Source: Sphingomonas taxi (lineage in GTDB: Bacteria; Pseudomonadota; Alphaproteobacteria; Sphingomonadales; Sphingomonadaceae). From it: DNA of 64,000 nucleotides. Position numbers and translations under genes: made by a program. The number at the start of each line of letters is the position of its first letter. Within the stretch, counting starts at the first letter, position 1. The notes beneath the pieces were generated by a model that was given only the letters and a program-made list of their open reading frames with translations, was not told where the DNA came from and did not search any database. Of the stretch, positions 25,787 through 34,521 are shown one piece after another. The stretch lies in the NCBI RefSeq assembly GCF_000764535.1, contig NZ_CP009571.1, forward strand, positions 248,001-312,000, in the 5' to 3' direction.

Positions 25787-26060
25787 GTGCGCCGCGTCCA
25801 CCTCTGGCTGGGGCTGAGCCTGGGGCTGCTGTTCGAAGTGCTGGGCCTCACCGGGTCGGCGCTGGTGTTCTACACCGGCATCGATGCCGCACTTCATCCT
25901 GCCGTCCAGACCGGGCAGGCCGGTCCTGCACCGGACCTGGCCTCGCCCATTTGGTATCGAGCGCTGGCGACCGGGCGCGCCCGCTGGCACGATCCGGCCG
26001 GCAAATGGACGGTCGAAGTGACGGGCGAGGGCGGCACCATTCCGGCGCGCTTCGCTGGTC
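25787..26060 (+). pseudogene. PepSY-associated membrane protein, 3-prime truncated
   Basis: Opens VRRVHLWLGLSLGLLF and LGLTGSALVFYTGID, the N-terminal helix of PepSY-associated transmembrane proteins (about 350-500 residues, four helices), and runs through ARWHDPAGKWTVEVTGEGG, the first PepSY unit. Homology ends at about RFAGHRN, position 26055, where a phosphoesterase fragment takes over in another frame. Only a quarter of the gene remains. A GTG at 25787 is the likely start. Immediately downstream of the receptor, so it was probably its operon partner. Confidence 0.75.
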
Positions 26061-26387
26061 ACCGCAATGCAATGCTACGAGCCCGAATCCTGGCTCGATA
26101 CGCCACACAATTGGACCTTCGTCGTCAACGGCCGCGAGGTGCTGCGCATCCTGCGCGATTATGACGTCCTCGCCGTGCTCCAGGCGCACAGCCAAGTCTC
26201 TGAACGGATCGAGCTGAATGGCATATCGTTCATCACCACGGGTGCCGTCGCCGGCGCAGACTGGCGCGGCGCGTTCCTCGGCACGCCCGAAGGCTATACC
26301 GAAATCGCCGTCTTGGGCCGTGCCGTGACGAGCCACTACCGGTCGTACGGTTTTGCCAGCGTGGATCCGCAACCCGTAGCGATCTGA
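26061..26387 (+). pseudogene. Metallophosphoesterase, C-terminal fragment
   Basis: The reading begins ECYEPESWLD-like and then HNWTFVVNGREVLRIL, YDVLAVLQAHSQVSERI, ISFITTGAVAGADWRG, LGTPEGYTEIAVLGR. This is the last third of a calcineurin-like phosphoesterase, including the QAH/GHxH-type metal-ligand region (GH replaced by AH here). No start or N-terminal GDxHD motif exists. It joins the PepSY fragment at about 26055, fusing two unrelated genes. Confidence 0.7.
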
Positions 26388-27336
26388 TGCTTCCGATTGC
26401 CACTTCGAGGCGTAGTGCGAGAGCATGTGCACGCCGTGGCGCTCGACGATGGTCGCGACATCCTCGACCATCGTCTCGACTCTCTCCTTCTGCTCCGTAT
26501 CGCTAGGGTTTGAGTTAAGCGATCGCCAAGCTTGTGCTTGTACCCATCGAGCGATGAGTAAGATGTCATTTTTCACTAGGATTTTCGGACTGCCGCTGCT
26601 TGCGGTTCTGGCGCTCCTAGGCTTCCTGACACCCCGCTATGTACCTAGCAATTGCGCATGGTGTGGCGCGCTACCTCCGCCAGCAGGTCGGCGCTTGTTT
26701 CCGGCTACATAGATCAAACTCTTCGCCGCACGATCGTGCTCGCAAGAGCCGGTTAGGCCTAGCTTTTTTCCAGCATCCGCTTGCCGGTCGTCGATGTCGC
26801 GACTTGGTGGAAAGCCGCCTGTCCGCTTTCGGGAGGCGGTCGCAGGTAAGCAGCCACTCGTTCAGGCGGCGGGGCAGGGGGTTTAAACGCCTCCCGTTGG
26901 TGGAGAACGGTCCGACCGCTTTCGGGAGTTCCGTTGGCATAGGCAGCCCTTCGTTCAGGCTCACTTGGTCGACAGCTTGACGCCCCTCCTCGGTCATCCA
27001 GTTGGATTCGGGGGCATCCCGAAACCCGCCATTGGAAGCGCGTCCGTTGAGAAGCGCGATCGATCAATATGCGCGCAGTTCGCGCCAGCAATTCGAGGTG
27101 GGCAGCCGCCGACAGCCTTCACCGGCCTTCAGCCTGGTGCTGGAAGCGCTGCGGTATCGGACCTGACGCCGTAAAGATTTCGGATGCGTCAAATGCGGTT
27201 CGCTCTCAAATCCATCCAGGTGCAATCGTCAGATCCGTCTATCTGTGCAAAAGCTGTCTCCAGTGGCGCCGTGCTGGGCGAAGTGATCGCAACCTGACGT
27301 TACCTCGCCAAGAAGAAACAGTCTCGGAGACCGGCT
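26388..27336. other. Non-coding or eroded stretch with 45-bp repeats
   Basis: About 950 bases without a convincing gene. A small reading at 26554-26712 (MSKMSFFTRIFGL, then LLAVLALLGFLTPRY) has a hydrophobic start but no family. On the minus strand near 26400-26580 VETMVEDVATIVERHG reads like the tail of an unidentified protein. Two direct repeats lie at 26823-26960. GC content appears lower than in the flanks. Confidence 0.45.
26823..26960 (+). repeat. Two 45-bp direct repeats
   Basis: Copies at 26823-26867 and 26916-26960, 93 bases apart. Each is 45 bases: an identical 13-base head CCGCTTTCGGGAG, 14 variable bases, and an 18-base tail GCAGCC(A/C)(C/T)TCGTTCAGGC-like matching at 16 of 18 positions. 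This head-and-tail layout resembles the short intergenic repeats common in sphingomonads and other proteobacteria; whether they are mobile or merely structural is unknown. Confidence 0.6.
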
Positions 27337-28953
27337 TTGACTTTTCCTCGACGTAGCCTGTTGAAGGCAGCGCTAGCTGGTCCGCTGGTGCCTGCTATGT
27401 CTGCGATCCCCAGTGATCCTGCATACGCGGCAGCAGCCGAGAGCGGCAAGCGTTGGGGCGTCGGGTCTGACGGACAACGCAAGGCCGACCTCGGCAATGG
27501 CATGTTCCGCAATCCGATCGTGGCAGGCGACCATCCCGATCCCACCATCCTGAAGGATGGCGATGATTACTACATGACGTTTTCGTCTTTCTATTCCTAT
27601 CCTGCCTTGGTCATCTGGCACTCGACCGACCTGGTGAATTGGGCGCCGATCGGCCCGGCGTTGCACGACAATCTCGGCGTGATCTGGGCGGTGGATCTGG
27701 TGAAGCACGATGGCCGCTACTTCATTTACATTCCCGCCGATCCCATGGGGAAGGGCTGGTCGATCTTCGTGATCTGGGCCGACGACATCCGCGGGCCGTG
27801 GAGCAAGCCCATTGACCTTGGTATAATGGGGCAGATCGATCCGGGGCACATTGTCGGCGAAGACGGCCGGCGCTACCTTTTTACCAATGGCGTGAAGCGG
27901 ATCAGGCTGCGCGCCGATGGCCTGGCGACGGATGGCGTCCTCGAAGCCGCTTATGCGCCATGGCACTATCCGGATGACTGGGTGACGGAAAACTTCGCAC
28001 CCGAAGGGCCCAAGCTGCTGCGACGGAATGGCTGGTTCTATCTCGTTACCGCTGTTGGTGGCACCGCCGGTCCGGCGACGGGGCATATGGTCATCGCGGC
28101 CCGATCCCGCTCCGTGAACGGACCGTGGGAACACTGCCCCCATAACCCGCTGGTGCGTACCACCTCGACGGACGAACCATGGTGGTCGCGCGGCCACGCC
28201 ACGCTGGTAGAAGGGCCGGGTGGTGACTGGTGGATGGTCTATCACGGTTACGAGAACGGGTTCAGGACGCTCGGTCGTCAGACCTTGCTCGCGCCGATCG
28301 AGTGGACCGCAGACGGCTGGTTCAGGGCAAAAGGCGGCGACTTGTCGCACCCCATGCCCAAGCCGTTGAAGGGGCAGGGTGGCCCTTCCGCGCCGGCACT
28401 GACCGACGATTTTTCGCGTGATCGCATGGGCGTACAATGGAGCTTCCACGAGCCGGCCGCAGGCGAGGCTGGTCGCGTCCGATACGAGCCCAACGGTCTC
28501 CTCATCCGCGCGACGGGGGCGTCGCCTGGCGATTCATCGCCGCTGACCTGCATCGTGGGCGACCGCTCCTATGAAGCGGAGGTTTCCCTCGATCTCATCG
28601 GAGACGCGGAAGCGGGGCTATTGTTGTTCTACAACCACAAAGCGTACGTCGGGATGGGGTTCACCGCCGACACGCTCAAGCTCTTCGAATATTCGGATGA
28701 GCTTCGCTGGGCACGCAAACCGCATAAGACGCGGACGCTGCGCCTTCGTCTACGCAATGACGAGCATGTCGTTACGCAATCCTACTCTACCGATGAAGGG
28801 CGAAACTGGACGCGGCACGACACGCGCATGGAGGTCTCGGGGTTCCACCACAATGTGTTCGGCAGCTTCCTCAGTTTGCGGATCGGTATATATGCGGCCG
28901 GTAAAGGCGAGGTGCGCCTTCGCGACTTCCGCTATTCGGCTGCGTTGGCGTAA
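27337..28953 (+). CDS. GH43-family glycosidase (xylosidase/arabinofuranosidase type), exported
   Basis: 538 residues. Tat-like signal MTFPRRSLLKAALAGPL starting at a TTG with GGAG seven bases upstream. The five-bladed GH43 catalytic domain begins with the diagnostic NPIVAGDHPDPTILKDGDDYY (catalytic base Asp in HPDP), then VWAVDLVKHDGRYF (the Asp of the transition-state stabiliser region) and the acid Glu probably in NFAPEGPKLL. From about residue 350 a second beta-sandwich (DDFSRDRMGVQW ... GLLLFYNHKAYVGMGF) follows, the usual GH43_C2/xylan-type accessory module. No LacI-type site was found near it, so its link to the downstream locus is positional. Confidence 0.9.
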   Translation: MTFPRRSLLKAALAGPLVPAMSAIPSDPAYAAAAESGKRWGVGSDGQRKADLGNGMFRNPIVAGDHPDPTILKDGDDYYMTFSSFYSYPALVIWHSTDLVNWAPIGPALHDNLGVIWAVDLVKHDGRYFIYIPADPMGKGWSIFVIWADDIRGPWSKPIDLGIMGQIDPGHIVGEDGRRYLFTNGVKRIRLRADGLATDGVLEAAYAPWHYPDDWVTENFAPEGPKLLRRNGWFYLVTAVGGTAGPATGHMVIAARSRSVNGPWEHCPHNPLVRTTSTDEPWWSRGHATLVEGPGGDWWMVYHGYENGFRTLGRQTLLAPIEWTADGWFRAKGGDLSHPMPKPLKGQGGPSAPALTDDFSRDRMGVQWSFHEPAAGEAGRVRYEPNGLLIRATGASPGDSSPLTCIVGDRSYEAEVSLDLIGDAEAGLLLFYNHKAYVGMGFTADTLKLFEYSDELRWARKPHKTRTLRLRLRNDEHVVTQSYSTDEGRNWTRHDTRMEVSGFHHNVFGSFLSLRIGIYAAGKGEVRLRDFRYSAALA

Positions 28954-29144
28954 GGATCGACCTTCGTCCCTGATACTCCGGTACCCGATGCGTCCATGGC
29001 GATCTTCGAATGGTAGGTTGGGCGATGTCGGACCCTGCCATCTTTTCGAACGCCCGGCGGGTGTTGCTGCGGTGACGGCCTGAAGCAGCGCACGGGAGTG
29101 CTGTTCGCCGCTCGACCCCTCCAGTCTGCAATTCGCCCCCCTTC

Positions 29145-29156
29145 GCATTCGATTGC
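29145..29156. promoter_or_regulatory. Candidate LacI-type operator before the halogenase-like gene
   Basis: GCATTCGATTGC matches 10 of 12 bases of the site upstream of the sugar-carrier operon (ACAATCGATTGC). It lies about 80 bases before the chosen start. Fewer matches than the other sites, so the weakest of the set. Confidence 0.4.
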
Positions 29157-29235
29157 AGAGAAATTTTTGACGTCTATGGATGAGGCTCGATGGGCATCGG
29201 AATGCGCACGAGGGGATACCGAAGGGGTAAGCGGC

Positions 29236-30753
29236 GTGGATGATACGAATGCTGCAATTCGTTCCGTTCTGATCGTCGGGGGTGGTACGGCCGGATGGAT
29301 GACCGCCGCGGCATTGTCGCATGCCCTTGGCGAGCGGTGCCAAATCACTCTTGTCGAGTCCGATGAGATCGGGACCGTCGGCGTAGGCGAGGCGACGATC
29401 CCGCCGATCAGGCTGTTCAATGACACGCTTGGCATCGCGGAGGCGGACTTCCTTCGCGAGACCAAAGGTAGTTTCAAGCTCGGCATCGAGTTCGTTGATT
29501 GGGCCAAGCTGGGACATCGTTATTTCCACCCCTTCGGTACGTTCGGCAAACCGTTCGATCTGGTCGCGGTGCATCAGCACTGGCTGGCGGCACGCGCGGC
29601 GGGATCCACGATCCCGCTCGATGATCTGTCGATGGCTTGGGCCGCCGCCAGCCGGGGGCGGTTCGCCGCGCCGATGACGGACCCGCGCAGCGTCGCCTCG
29701 ACGTTCGATTACGCTTATCATTTCGATGCCGGCCTCTACGCCGCTTTCCTGCGCCGCTATGCCGAAGCACGTGGCGTCAGTCGCGTGGAGGGCCGGGTCG
29801 GCGACGTCGCGCTGCACGGGGAAACCGGCCATGTCGCGCACGTCGGTTTACGGGACGGGCGGCGGATCGATGCGGATTTCTTCGTCGATTGCTCGGGCTT
29901 TCGAGGTCTGCTGATCGAAGGGGCGCTGGCCACAGGTTACGAGGACTGGGCACATTGGCTGCCGTGCGACCGTGCGGTGGCCGTGCCATGTGCCACCGGG
30001 GGTGACGGTATGACGCCCTATACACGATCCACCGCACGCGCGGCCGGATGGCAATGGCGTATCCCGCTCCAACATCGAACCGGCAATGGCTATGTCTATT
30101 GCAGCCGCCATATCTCCGACGACGAAGCCACGGCGACGCTCATGGCGAACCTCGACGGAGAGGCGCTGTCCGAGCCCCGCCTGCTGCGTTTCACCACCGG
30201 CCGCCGTCGCACGTTCTGGAACAGGAACGTGATAGCGATCGGACTGGCAAGCGGCTTCATGGAGCCGCTTGAGTCTACGAGCATACACCTCATTCAAACC
30301 GGTATCGCCAAACTGCTCGCCTATTTTCCAACACGAGATTTCAGTCCGCTACTGATCGACGAGTACAATCGCGTGGCTATCACCGAATATGAGCGGATCC
30401 GTGATTTCCTGATCCTGCATTACAAGCTGACGTCGCGTGACGATGCGCCGCTGTGGAGGGACTGCGCCGCGATGACGATACCCGATACGCTGGCATTGAA
30501 GATTGCTCATTTCCGCCAGGGCGGCCGTCTCATCGCTCGAGATATGGATCTATTCGGCCCCGCGAGTTGGCTGGCCGTCCACATCGGCCAATTGAACCAT
30601 CCCCTTGGTTCCGACCCTCTGCTGGACAGTTCCAAAGCCGCGGCGGCAAGCACCACGTTTATCGGTCGCCTGTCGGAAGCAATGGCGACGATGGCACGGT
30701 CGATGCCGACCCATGAGAGCTACCTCCAGCGTCTTACCCGGTCGATGGCATAA
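29236..30753 (+). CDS. Tryptophan-halogenase-family flavoprotein of a carbohydrate locus
   Basis: 505 residues from a GTG preceded by GAAGGGG eight bases away; an ATG 20 codons upstream is an alternative. FAD-binding start [15 protein letters not shown], then [10 protein letters not shown], the [15 protein letters not shown] stretch carrying the WxWxIP signature of flavin-dependent halogenases, and the terminal YFP / FMEPLEST loop. The catalytic Lys of true halogenases is generally in the GxGxxGEAT-following helix; ETKGSFKLG matches that position. Homologues sit in TonB-carbohydrate loci of Caulobacter, Xanthomonas and sphingomonads, where their substrate is unknown. A LacI-type site lies upstream. 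Confidence 0.85.
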   Translation: MDDTNAAIRSVLIVGGGTAGWMTAAALSHALGERCQITLVESDEIGTVGVGEATIPPIRLFNDTLGIAEADFLRETKGSFKLGIEFVDWAKLGHRYFHPFGTFGKPFDLVAVHQHWLAARAAGSTIPLDDLSMAWAAASRGRFAAPMTDPRSVASTFDYAYHFDAGLYAAFLRRYAEARGVSRVEGRVGDVALHGETGHVAHVGLRDGRRIDADFFVDCSGFRGLLIEGALATGYEDWAHWLPCDRAVAVPCATGGDGMTPYTRSTARAAGWQWRIPLQHRTGNGYVYCSRHISDDEATATLMANLDGEALSEPRLLRFTTGRRRTFWNRNVIAIGLASGFMEPLESTSIHLIQTGIAKLLAYFPTRDFSPLLIDEYNRVAITEYERIRDFLILHYKLTSRDDAPLWRDCAAMTIPDTLALKIAHFRQGGRLIARDMDLFGPASWLAVHIGQLNHPLGSDPLLDSSKAAAASTTFIGRLSEAMATMARSMPTHESYLQRLTRSMA

Positions 30754-30772
30754 AATGTGATGCAAGCATGCT

Positions 30773-30806
30773 GCAATCCATTGCACAATGTGTTGCAAAC
30801 GATTGT
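30773..30806. promoter_or_regulatory. Tandem LacI-type operator candidates before the TonB receptor
   Basis: Two 12-base near-palindromes: GCAATCCATTGC at 30773-30784 and GCAAACGATTGT at 30795-30806. Their starts are 22 bases apart, two helical turns. The second matches the LacI/GalR core nGnAAnCGnTTnC. They lie 60-90 bases before the receptor ATG, in promoter position. Similar sites precede the divergent sugar operon and the halogenase gene. Confidence 0.6.
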
Positions 30807-30864
30807 GAAGCTGGTATGTGCGATCCCATAGCCCCCGGAGCGGGGCGTACGAGGAGGGATTGCC

Positions 30865-33423
30865 ATGAAGATGAAGGTTCTGCTGGCCTGCACGTCGCCG
30901 ATTGCGATGCTGGCGGCGTCTCCTGCTTTTGCAGGGCAGACCGCCGATCCTCAGGCGACCAACTCCACCGCCAATCCCGTCGCCACCGGTGCGGACACCG
31001 TGACCCAGGCGGGCGATATCCCTGACGCGGGCCTGCAGAGCGACGACATCGTCGTCACCGCGACCAGCGGCGAACGCTCGCGGTTTCGCAGCTCGATCTC
31101 GGTATCGCAGATCAGCCAGGAAGCGATCCAGAACTTTACGCCGCGCTCCGAAGCCGAAGTGCTCCGCAACATCCCGGGCTTGCAGCCTTCGGATACCGCC
31201 GGTCCGGGCGGCAATGCCAATATCGGCGTACGCGGCATCCCGGTGTCGACCGGTGGTTCCGAATATGTCGCCTTGCAGGAGGACGGCCTGCCCGTCGTGC
31301 TGTTCGGTGACATGAACTTCGGTAACAACGATTACTGGCTGCGCTTCGACCAGAACGTCCAGCGCGTCGAGGCCGTCCGTGGCGGCTCCGCCTCGACCTT
31401 CTCCAGTCAGGCGCCGGGCGCCGTCGTCAACTACCTCAGCAAGACCGGCGACAAGGCCGGCGGCCAGGTCGCGTACAGCAACGGCCTCGGTTATCGCGAA
31501 CATCGCGTCGACTTCGATTACGGCGCTCCCATCGACGATACGACGCGCTTCCATGTCGGTGGCTATGCCCGCAACGGCGGCGGCCTGACCAACGAGAATT
31601 TCAACATTCTTCGGGGTTACCAGATCAAGGCGAACCTCACCAAGGACTTTGCCGACAATCGCGGCTTCATCCGGCTGAACTTCAAGCGGCTCGACGAACA
31701 GGCACCGACCAACACCACGACGCCGTCGCTCGCAACCTATAGCGGCACGAAGATCACCGGATTCTCACCGCTGCCGACCTTCGACGGTCGCGATGGTTCG
31801 TCCTATTCCATCTACAACCGCAGCTTCCAGTATCTCGATTACGATGGCGGCGGCGTGAAGAATGCCGAGGTACAGGGCATCCACCCGCGCGTCACCGGCA
31901 TCGGCGCGCAAATCCACTACGACCTGACCGACAATATCACGATCGACGACAGCATCCGCTATCAGTGGATCAACGGCAATTTCACCACCCAGTTCATCAA
32001 CGTCGCGACCCGCACAGGCGCGGGCGGCGTGATCGGTTCGACCGTGAACGGCAGCACGGTGGGCTCGCTTCGCTATGCCGCGGGTCCGAACGTCGGACAG
32101 GTCTATACCGGCACCTACGTCAACACCAATCCGAACATCAATACGTTGATGAAGAACATGAACAACTTCGTCAACAACCTGACGTTGAACGGGAAGTTCG
32201 ATGCTGGGCCGGGCAAGGCGACGGTGACGACCGGCGTGTTCCTGATGAAGCAAAACATCGTGCAGGACTGGCACGTCAACCGCCAGTACAGCGAGTTGAA
32301 CGGCGAGAACGCCGCGCCGCTCGACCTGTTCTCGACCACCGGTACGCAGCTGACTGCCGCGGGCCAGGCGGGGTTCAACGACAATTGGGGCAGCTGCTGC
32401 GCGCGGCGCGTCGACCTGACCTATACCGACACCGCGCCGTTCCTGCAGGTCGGTTACGAGCTCGGCGGACTGAACCTCGATGCCAGCGTCCGCTATGACA
32501 GTGTACATGGCGAGGGCACAGCGCAGGGTGGCGTCGCCGGGCCGACGACGCGTGTCGCCGATGCGCTGGGATCGGCGCTGATCCCGTCGCTGGTGCTGAG
32601 CAACACGGTCGAGAACATCGACTACACGGACCATTATGTCAGCTGGTCGCTGGGCGCGCTCTACGCCTTCGATACCAGCACCAGCGTGTTCGCGCGCGCC
32701 AGCCGCGGCGGCCGCTTCAACGCCGATCGCCGGGTACTGTCCGGCAATTTCAACGCCGACGGATCACTGAACGCGCAAGGCCAATCGACGTCCGTCAATT
32801 TCCTCAATCAGCAGGAAATCGGGCTGAAGCAGCGTGGCGGAGTGTTCGGTGGATCCTATTCGGTTGAGATCACCGGCTTCCACTCCACGCTGACCGAAAA
32901 CAATTACGACTTCACCCGCATCAGCCTGCCGGCCCCGAACAACGATCCGAACATCTCGAACGGCTATCGGTCTTACGGTATCGAATTTACCAGCCGGGTC
33001 ACCGCGGGCAACTTCCACCTTGCCGCGGATGCGACCTATTCGAATTCCAAGATCACCAGCAGCGGCACGGCCGCGCTGGTCGGCAATCGTCCGGGCGGGC
33101 TTCCCGAATTCCTCTTCGTCGTTTCGCCATCGTACGACGCCGGGATCGTGGCCTTCGGCGTTAGCGTGAATGGTCAGACCAGCACCAAGTCGGACGATTT
33201 CAACCTCTACACGATCAAGGGGTCGACCTTCGTCAACGGCTTCGTGACGGTACGCCCGGTCGAGCGCGTCGAATTGGGCCTCAACGTCAACAACCTGTTC
33301 GACAAGCTCGGCTTCCGTGGTGGCGGCAGCCTCAGCCCGATCCTGTCCTCCTCCAGCGCCGTATTCAGCAATACCGCTCTTTATGGCCGTACGGTCACGG
33401 GCTCGGTCCGTTACCGCTTCTGA
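30865..33423 (+). CDS. TonB-dependent receptor, carbohydrate type
   Basis: 852 residues; GAGGAGG eight bases before the ATG. Signal peptide MKMKVLLACTSPIAMLAASPAFA, TonB-box-like DDIVVTA, plug (GNANIGVRGIPVSTGGSEYVALQEDG, VQRVEAVRGGSASTFSSQAPGAVVNYLS) and a barrel closing with SVRYRF. The plug wording is that of sugar-associated receptors found beside LacI regulators and MFS carriers. Regulation is suggested by the two operator-like sites upstream. A strong terminator follows. By context it would take up an alpha-galactosyl oligosaccharide such as raffinose, but the ligand is not shown by sequence. Confidence 0.93.
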   Translation: MKMKVLLACTSPIAMLAASPAFAGQTADPQATNSTANPVATGADTVTQAGDIPDAGLQSDDIVVTATSGERSRFRSSISVSQISQEAIQNFTPRSEAEVLRNIPGLQPSDTAGPGGNANIGVRGIPVSTGGSEYVALQEDGLPVVLFGDMNFGNNDYWLRFDQNVQRVEAVRGGSASTFSSQAPGAVVNYLSKTGDKAGGQVAYSNGLGYREHRVDFDYGAPIDDTTRFHVGGYARNGGGLTNENFNILRGYQIKANLTKDFADNRGFIRLNFKRLDEQAPTNTTTPSLATYSGTKITGFSPLPTFDGRDGSSYSIYNRSFQYLDYDGGGVKNAEVQGIHPRVTGIGAQIHYDLTDNITIDDSIRYQWINGNFTTQFINVATRTGAGGVIGSTVNGSTVGSLRYAAGPNVGQVYTGTYVNTNPNINTLMKNMNNFVNNLTLNGKFDAGPGKATVTTGVFLMKQNIVQDWHVNRQYSELNGENAAPLDLFSTTGTQLTAAGQAGFNDNWGSCCARRVDLTYTDTAPFLQVGYELGGLNLDASVRYDSVHGEGTAQGGVAGPTTRVADALGSALIPSLVLSNTVENIDYTDHYVSWSLGALYAFDTSTSVFARASRGGRFNADRRVLSGNFNADGSLNAQGQSTSVNFLNQQEIGLKQRGGVFGGSYSVEITGFHSTLTENNYDFTRISLPAPNNDPNISNGYRSYGIEFTSRVTAGNFHLAADATYSNSKITSSGTAALVGNRPGGLPEFLFVVSPSYDAGIVAFGVSVNGQTSTKSDDFNLYTIKGSTFVNGFVTVRPVERVELGLNVNNLFDKLGFRGGGSLSPILSSSSAVFSNTALYGRTVTGSVRYRF

Positions 33424-33434
33424 TCCTCCCCGGT

Positions 33435-33469
33435 GGACGGAGTGCGGCAACGCCGTGCTCCGTCCTTTT
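33435..33469 (+). terminator. Rho-independent terminator of the TonB receptor gene
   Basis: A 14-base-pair stem (33435-33448 with 33452-33465, twelve Watson-Crick pairs and two G-U) with a 3-base loop (AAC), immediately followed by TTTTGTTT. It begins 11 bases after the receptor stop and ends 32 bases before the lacI-type start, so read-through into the regulator would be limited. Confidence 0.85.
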
Positions 33470-33501
33470 GTTTGGATTGTCGCCGGGTTAGTGCTGGCCA
33501 C

Positions 33502-34521
33502 ATGACGAAAGCAAAGCCCGGCGTCACCATTCGAACCCTTGCGGATCTCGCGCGTCTCGCCGGTGTTCACGCGGGTACGGTATCGCGCGCGCTCGCCGGC
33601 AGCACGGTAGTGAACGACGAAACGCGATTGCGGATCGAGGCGCTCGCGGCGCAGCACAACTTCCAACCCAATCAGATGGCTCGCCGGCTGCGAACGCAAC
33701 GTACGGGTGTGATCGGCATCGCCGTGCCGCTCGGTCACGAACGCCGTCAGCATGTCTCCGACCCGTTTTTCCTCACGCTGTTCGGGCATCTTGCCGATGC
33801 GCTGACCGAGCGCGGCTATGACATCATGCTGTCGCGCATCATCCCCGATGCCGAAGACTGGCTAAGCCGAGTGGTCCGATCCGGGATGGTCGATGGCGTC
33901 CTGCTCATCGGGCAATCCGACCAGTTCGACGTCATCGAAGCCGTCGCACAGGATTACCAGCCGTTGGTCGTATGGGGCAGTCATGTGCCGGGCCAGCGGC
34001 ACTGCGCGATCGGCGTCGACAACTTCGGTGGCGGCCGATTGGTCGGCGAGCATCTGATCGCCCGGGGCTCGACCCGCATCGCCTTCATGGGCGAAATCCG
34101 CACACTCGAGATTACGGAACGCCACCGCGGTTTATGTGCCGCGGCCCAAGCGGCGGGCATTGCGCCACCGATCCAGCTGGACACGCACATGGCATCCGAC
34201 GTGATGGGCGAAGAGATCGCCGCGAACCTCGACCGGGTTTCGGGAAAGATCGACGCGATCGCCTGTGCCTCCGATGTCATAGCGCGTCAGACGATCCGCA
34301 CGTTGACCGAACGCGGCCTTTCCGTACCGGGCGACATCAGGGTCACCGGCTTCGACGATCTGCCCTTTACCGAACAGATGATCCCGTCGATCACGACGGT
34401 CCGCCAGGATCTCGCGATCGGCAGCACCGCCATGATCGACGCGCTTTTCGCGCGGATAAAGGGTGAAGACACACCGTCTCTGGAAATGACGCCTCGCCTG
34501 ATCGTTCGCGACAGTGCCTAG
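33502..34521 (+). CDS. LacI/GalR-family transcriptional repressor
   Basis: 339 residues. N-terminal helix-turn-helix with hinge (TLADLARLAGVHAGTVSRALAG, residues 11-32, and NQMARRLRTQ at the hinge), then the periplasmic-binding-like sensor domain (IGIAVPLGHERR, GVLLIGQS, VGVDNFGGGRL, FMGEI, ACASDVIARQ, VTGFDDLPF). The start is the ATG where the HTH begins. It overlaps the convergent alpha-galactosidase by four bases. It likely binds GCAAnCGATTGT sites upstream of the receptor, sugar operon and halogenase gene, released by a sugar such as raffinose, melibiose or a breakdown product. Both operator assignment and inducer are inference. Confidence 0.93.
   Translation: MTKAKPGVTIRTLADLARLAGVHAGTVSRALAGSTVVNDETRLRIEALAAQHNFQPNQMARRLRTQRTGVIGIAVPLGHERRQHVSDPFFLTLFGHLADALTERGYDIMLSRIIPDAEDWLSRVVRSGMVDGVLLIGQSDQFDVIEAVAQDYQPLVVWGSHVPGQRHCAIGVDNFGGGRLVGEHLIARGSTRIAFMGEIRTLEITERHRGLCAAAQAAGIAPPIQLDTHMASDVMGEEIAANLDRVSGKIDAIACASDVIARQTIRTLTERGLSVPGDIRVTGFDDLPFTEQMIPSITTVRQDLAIGSTAMIDALFARIKGEDTPSLEMTPRLIVRDSA

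Noticed and set aside
28954..29235. Possible transposase tail on the minus strand
   Set aside because: No catalytic or terminal repeat pattern; phrase fragments did not match a transposase family.
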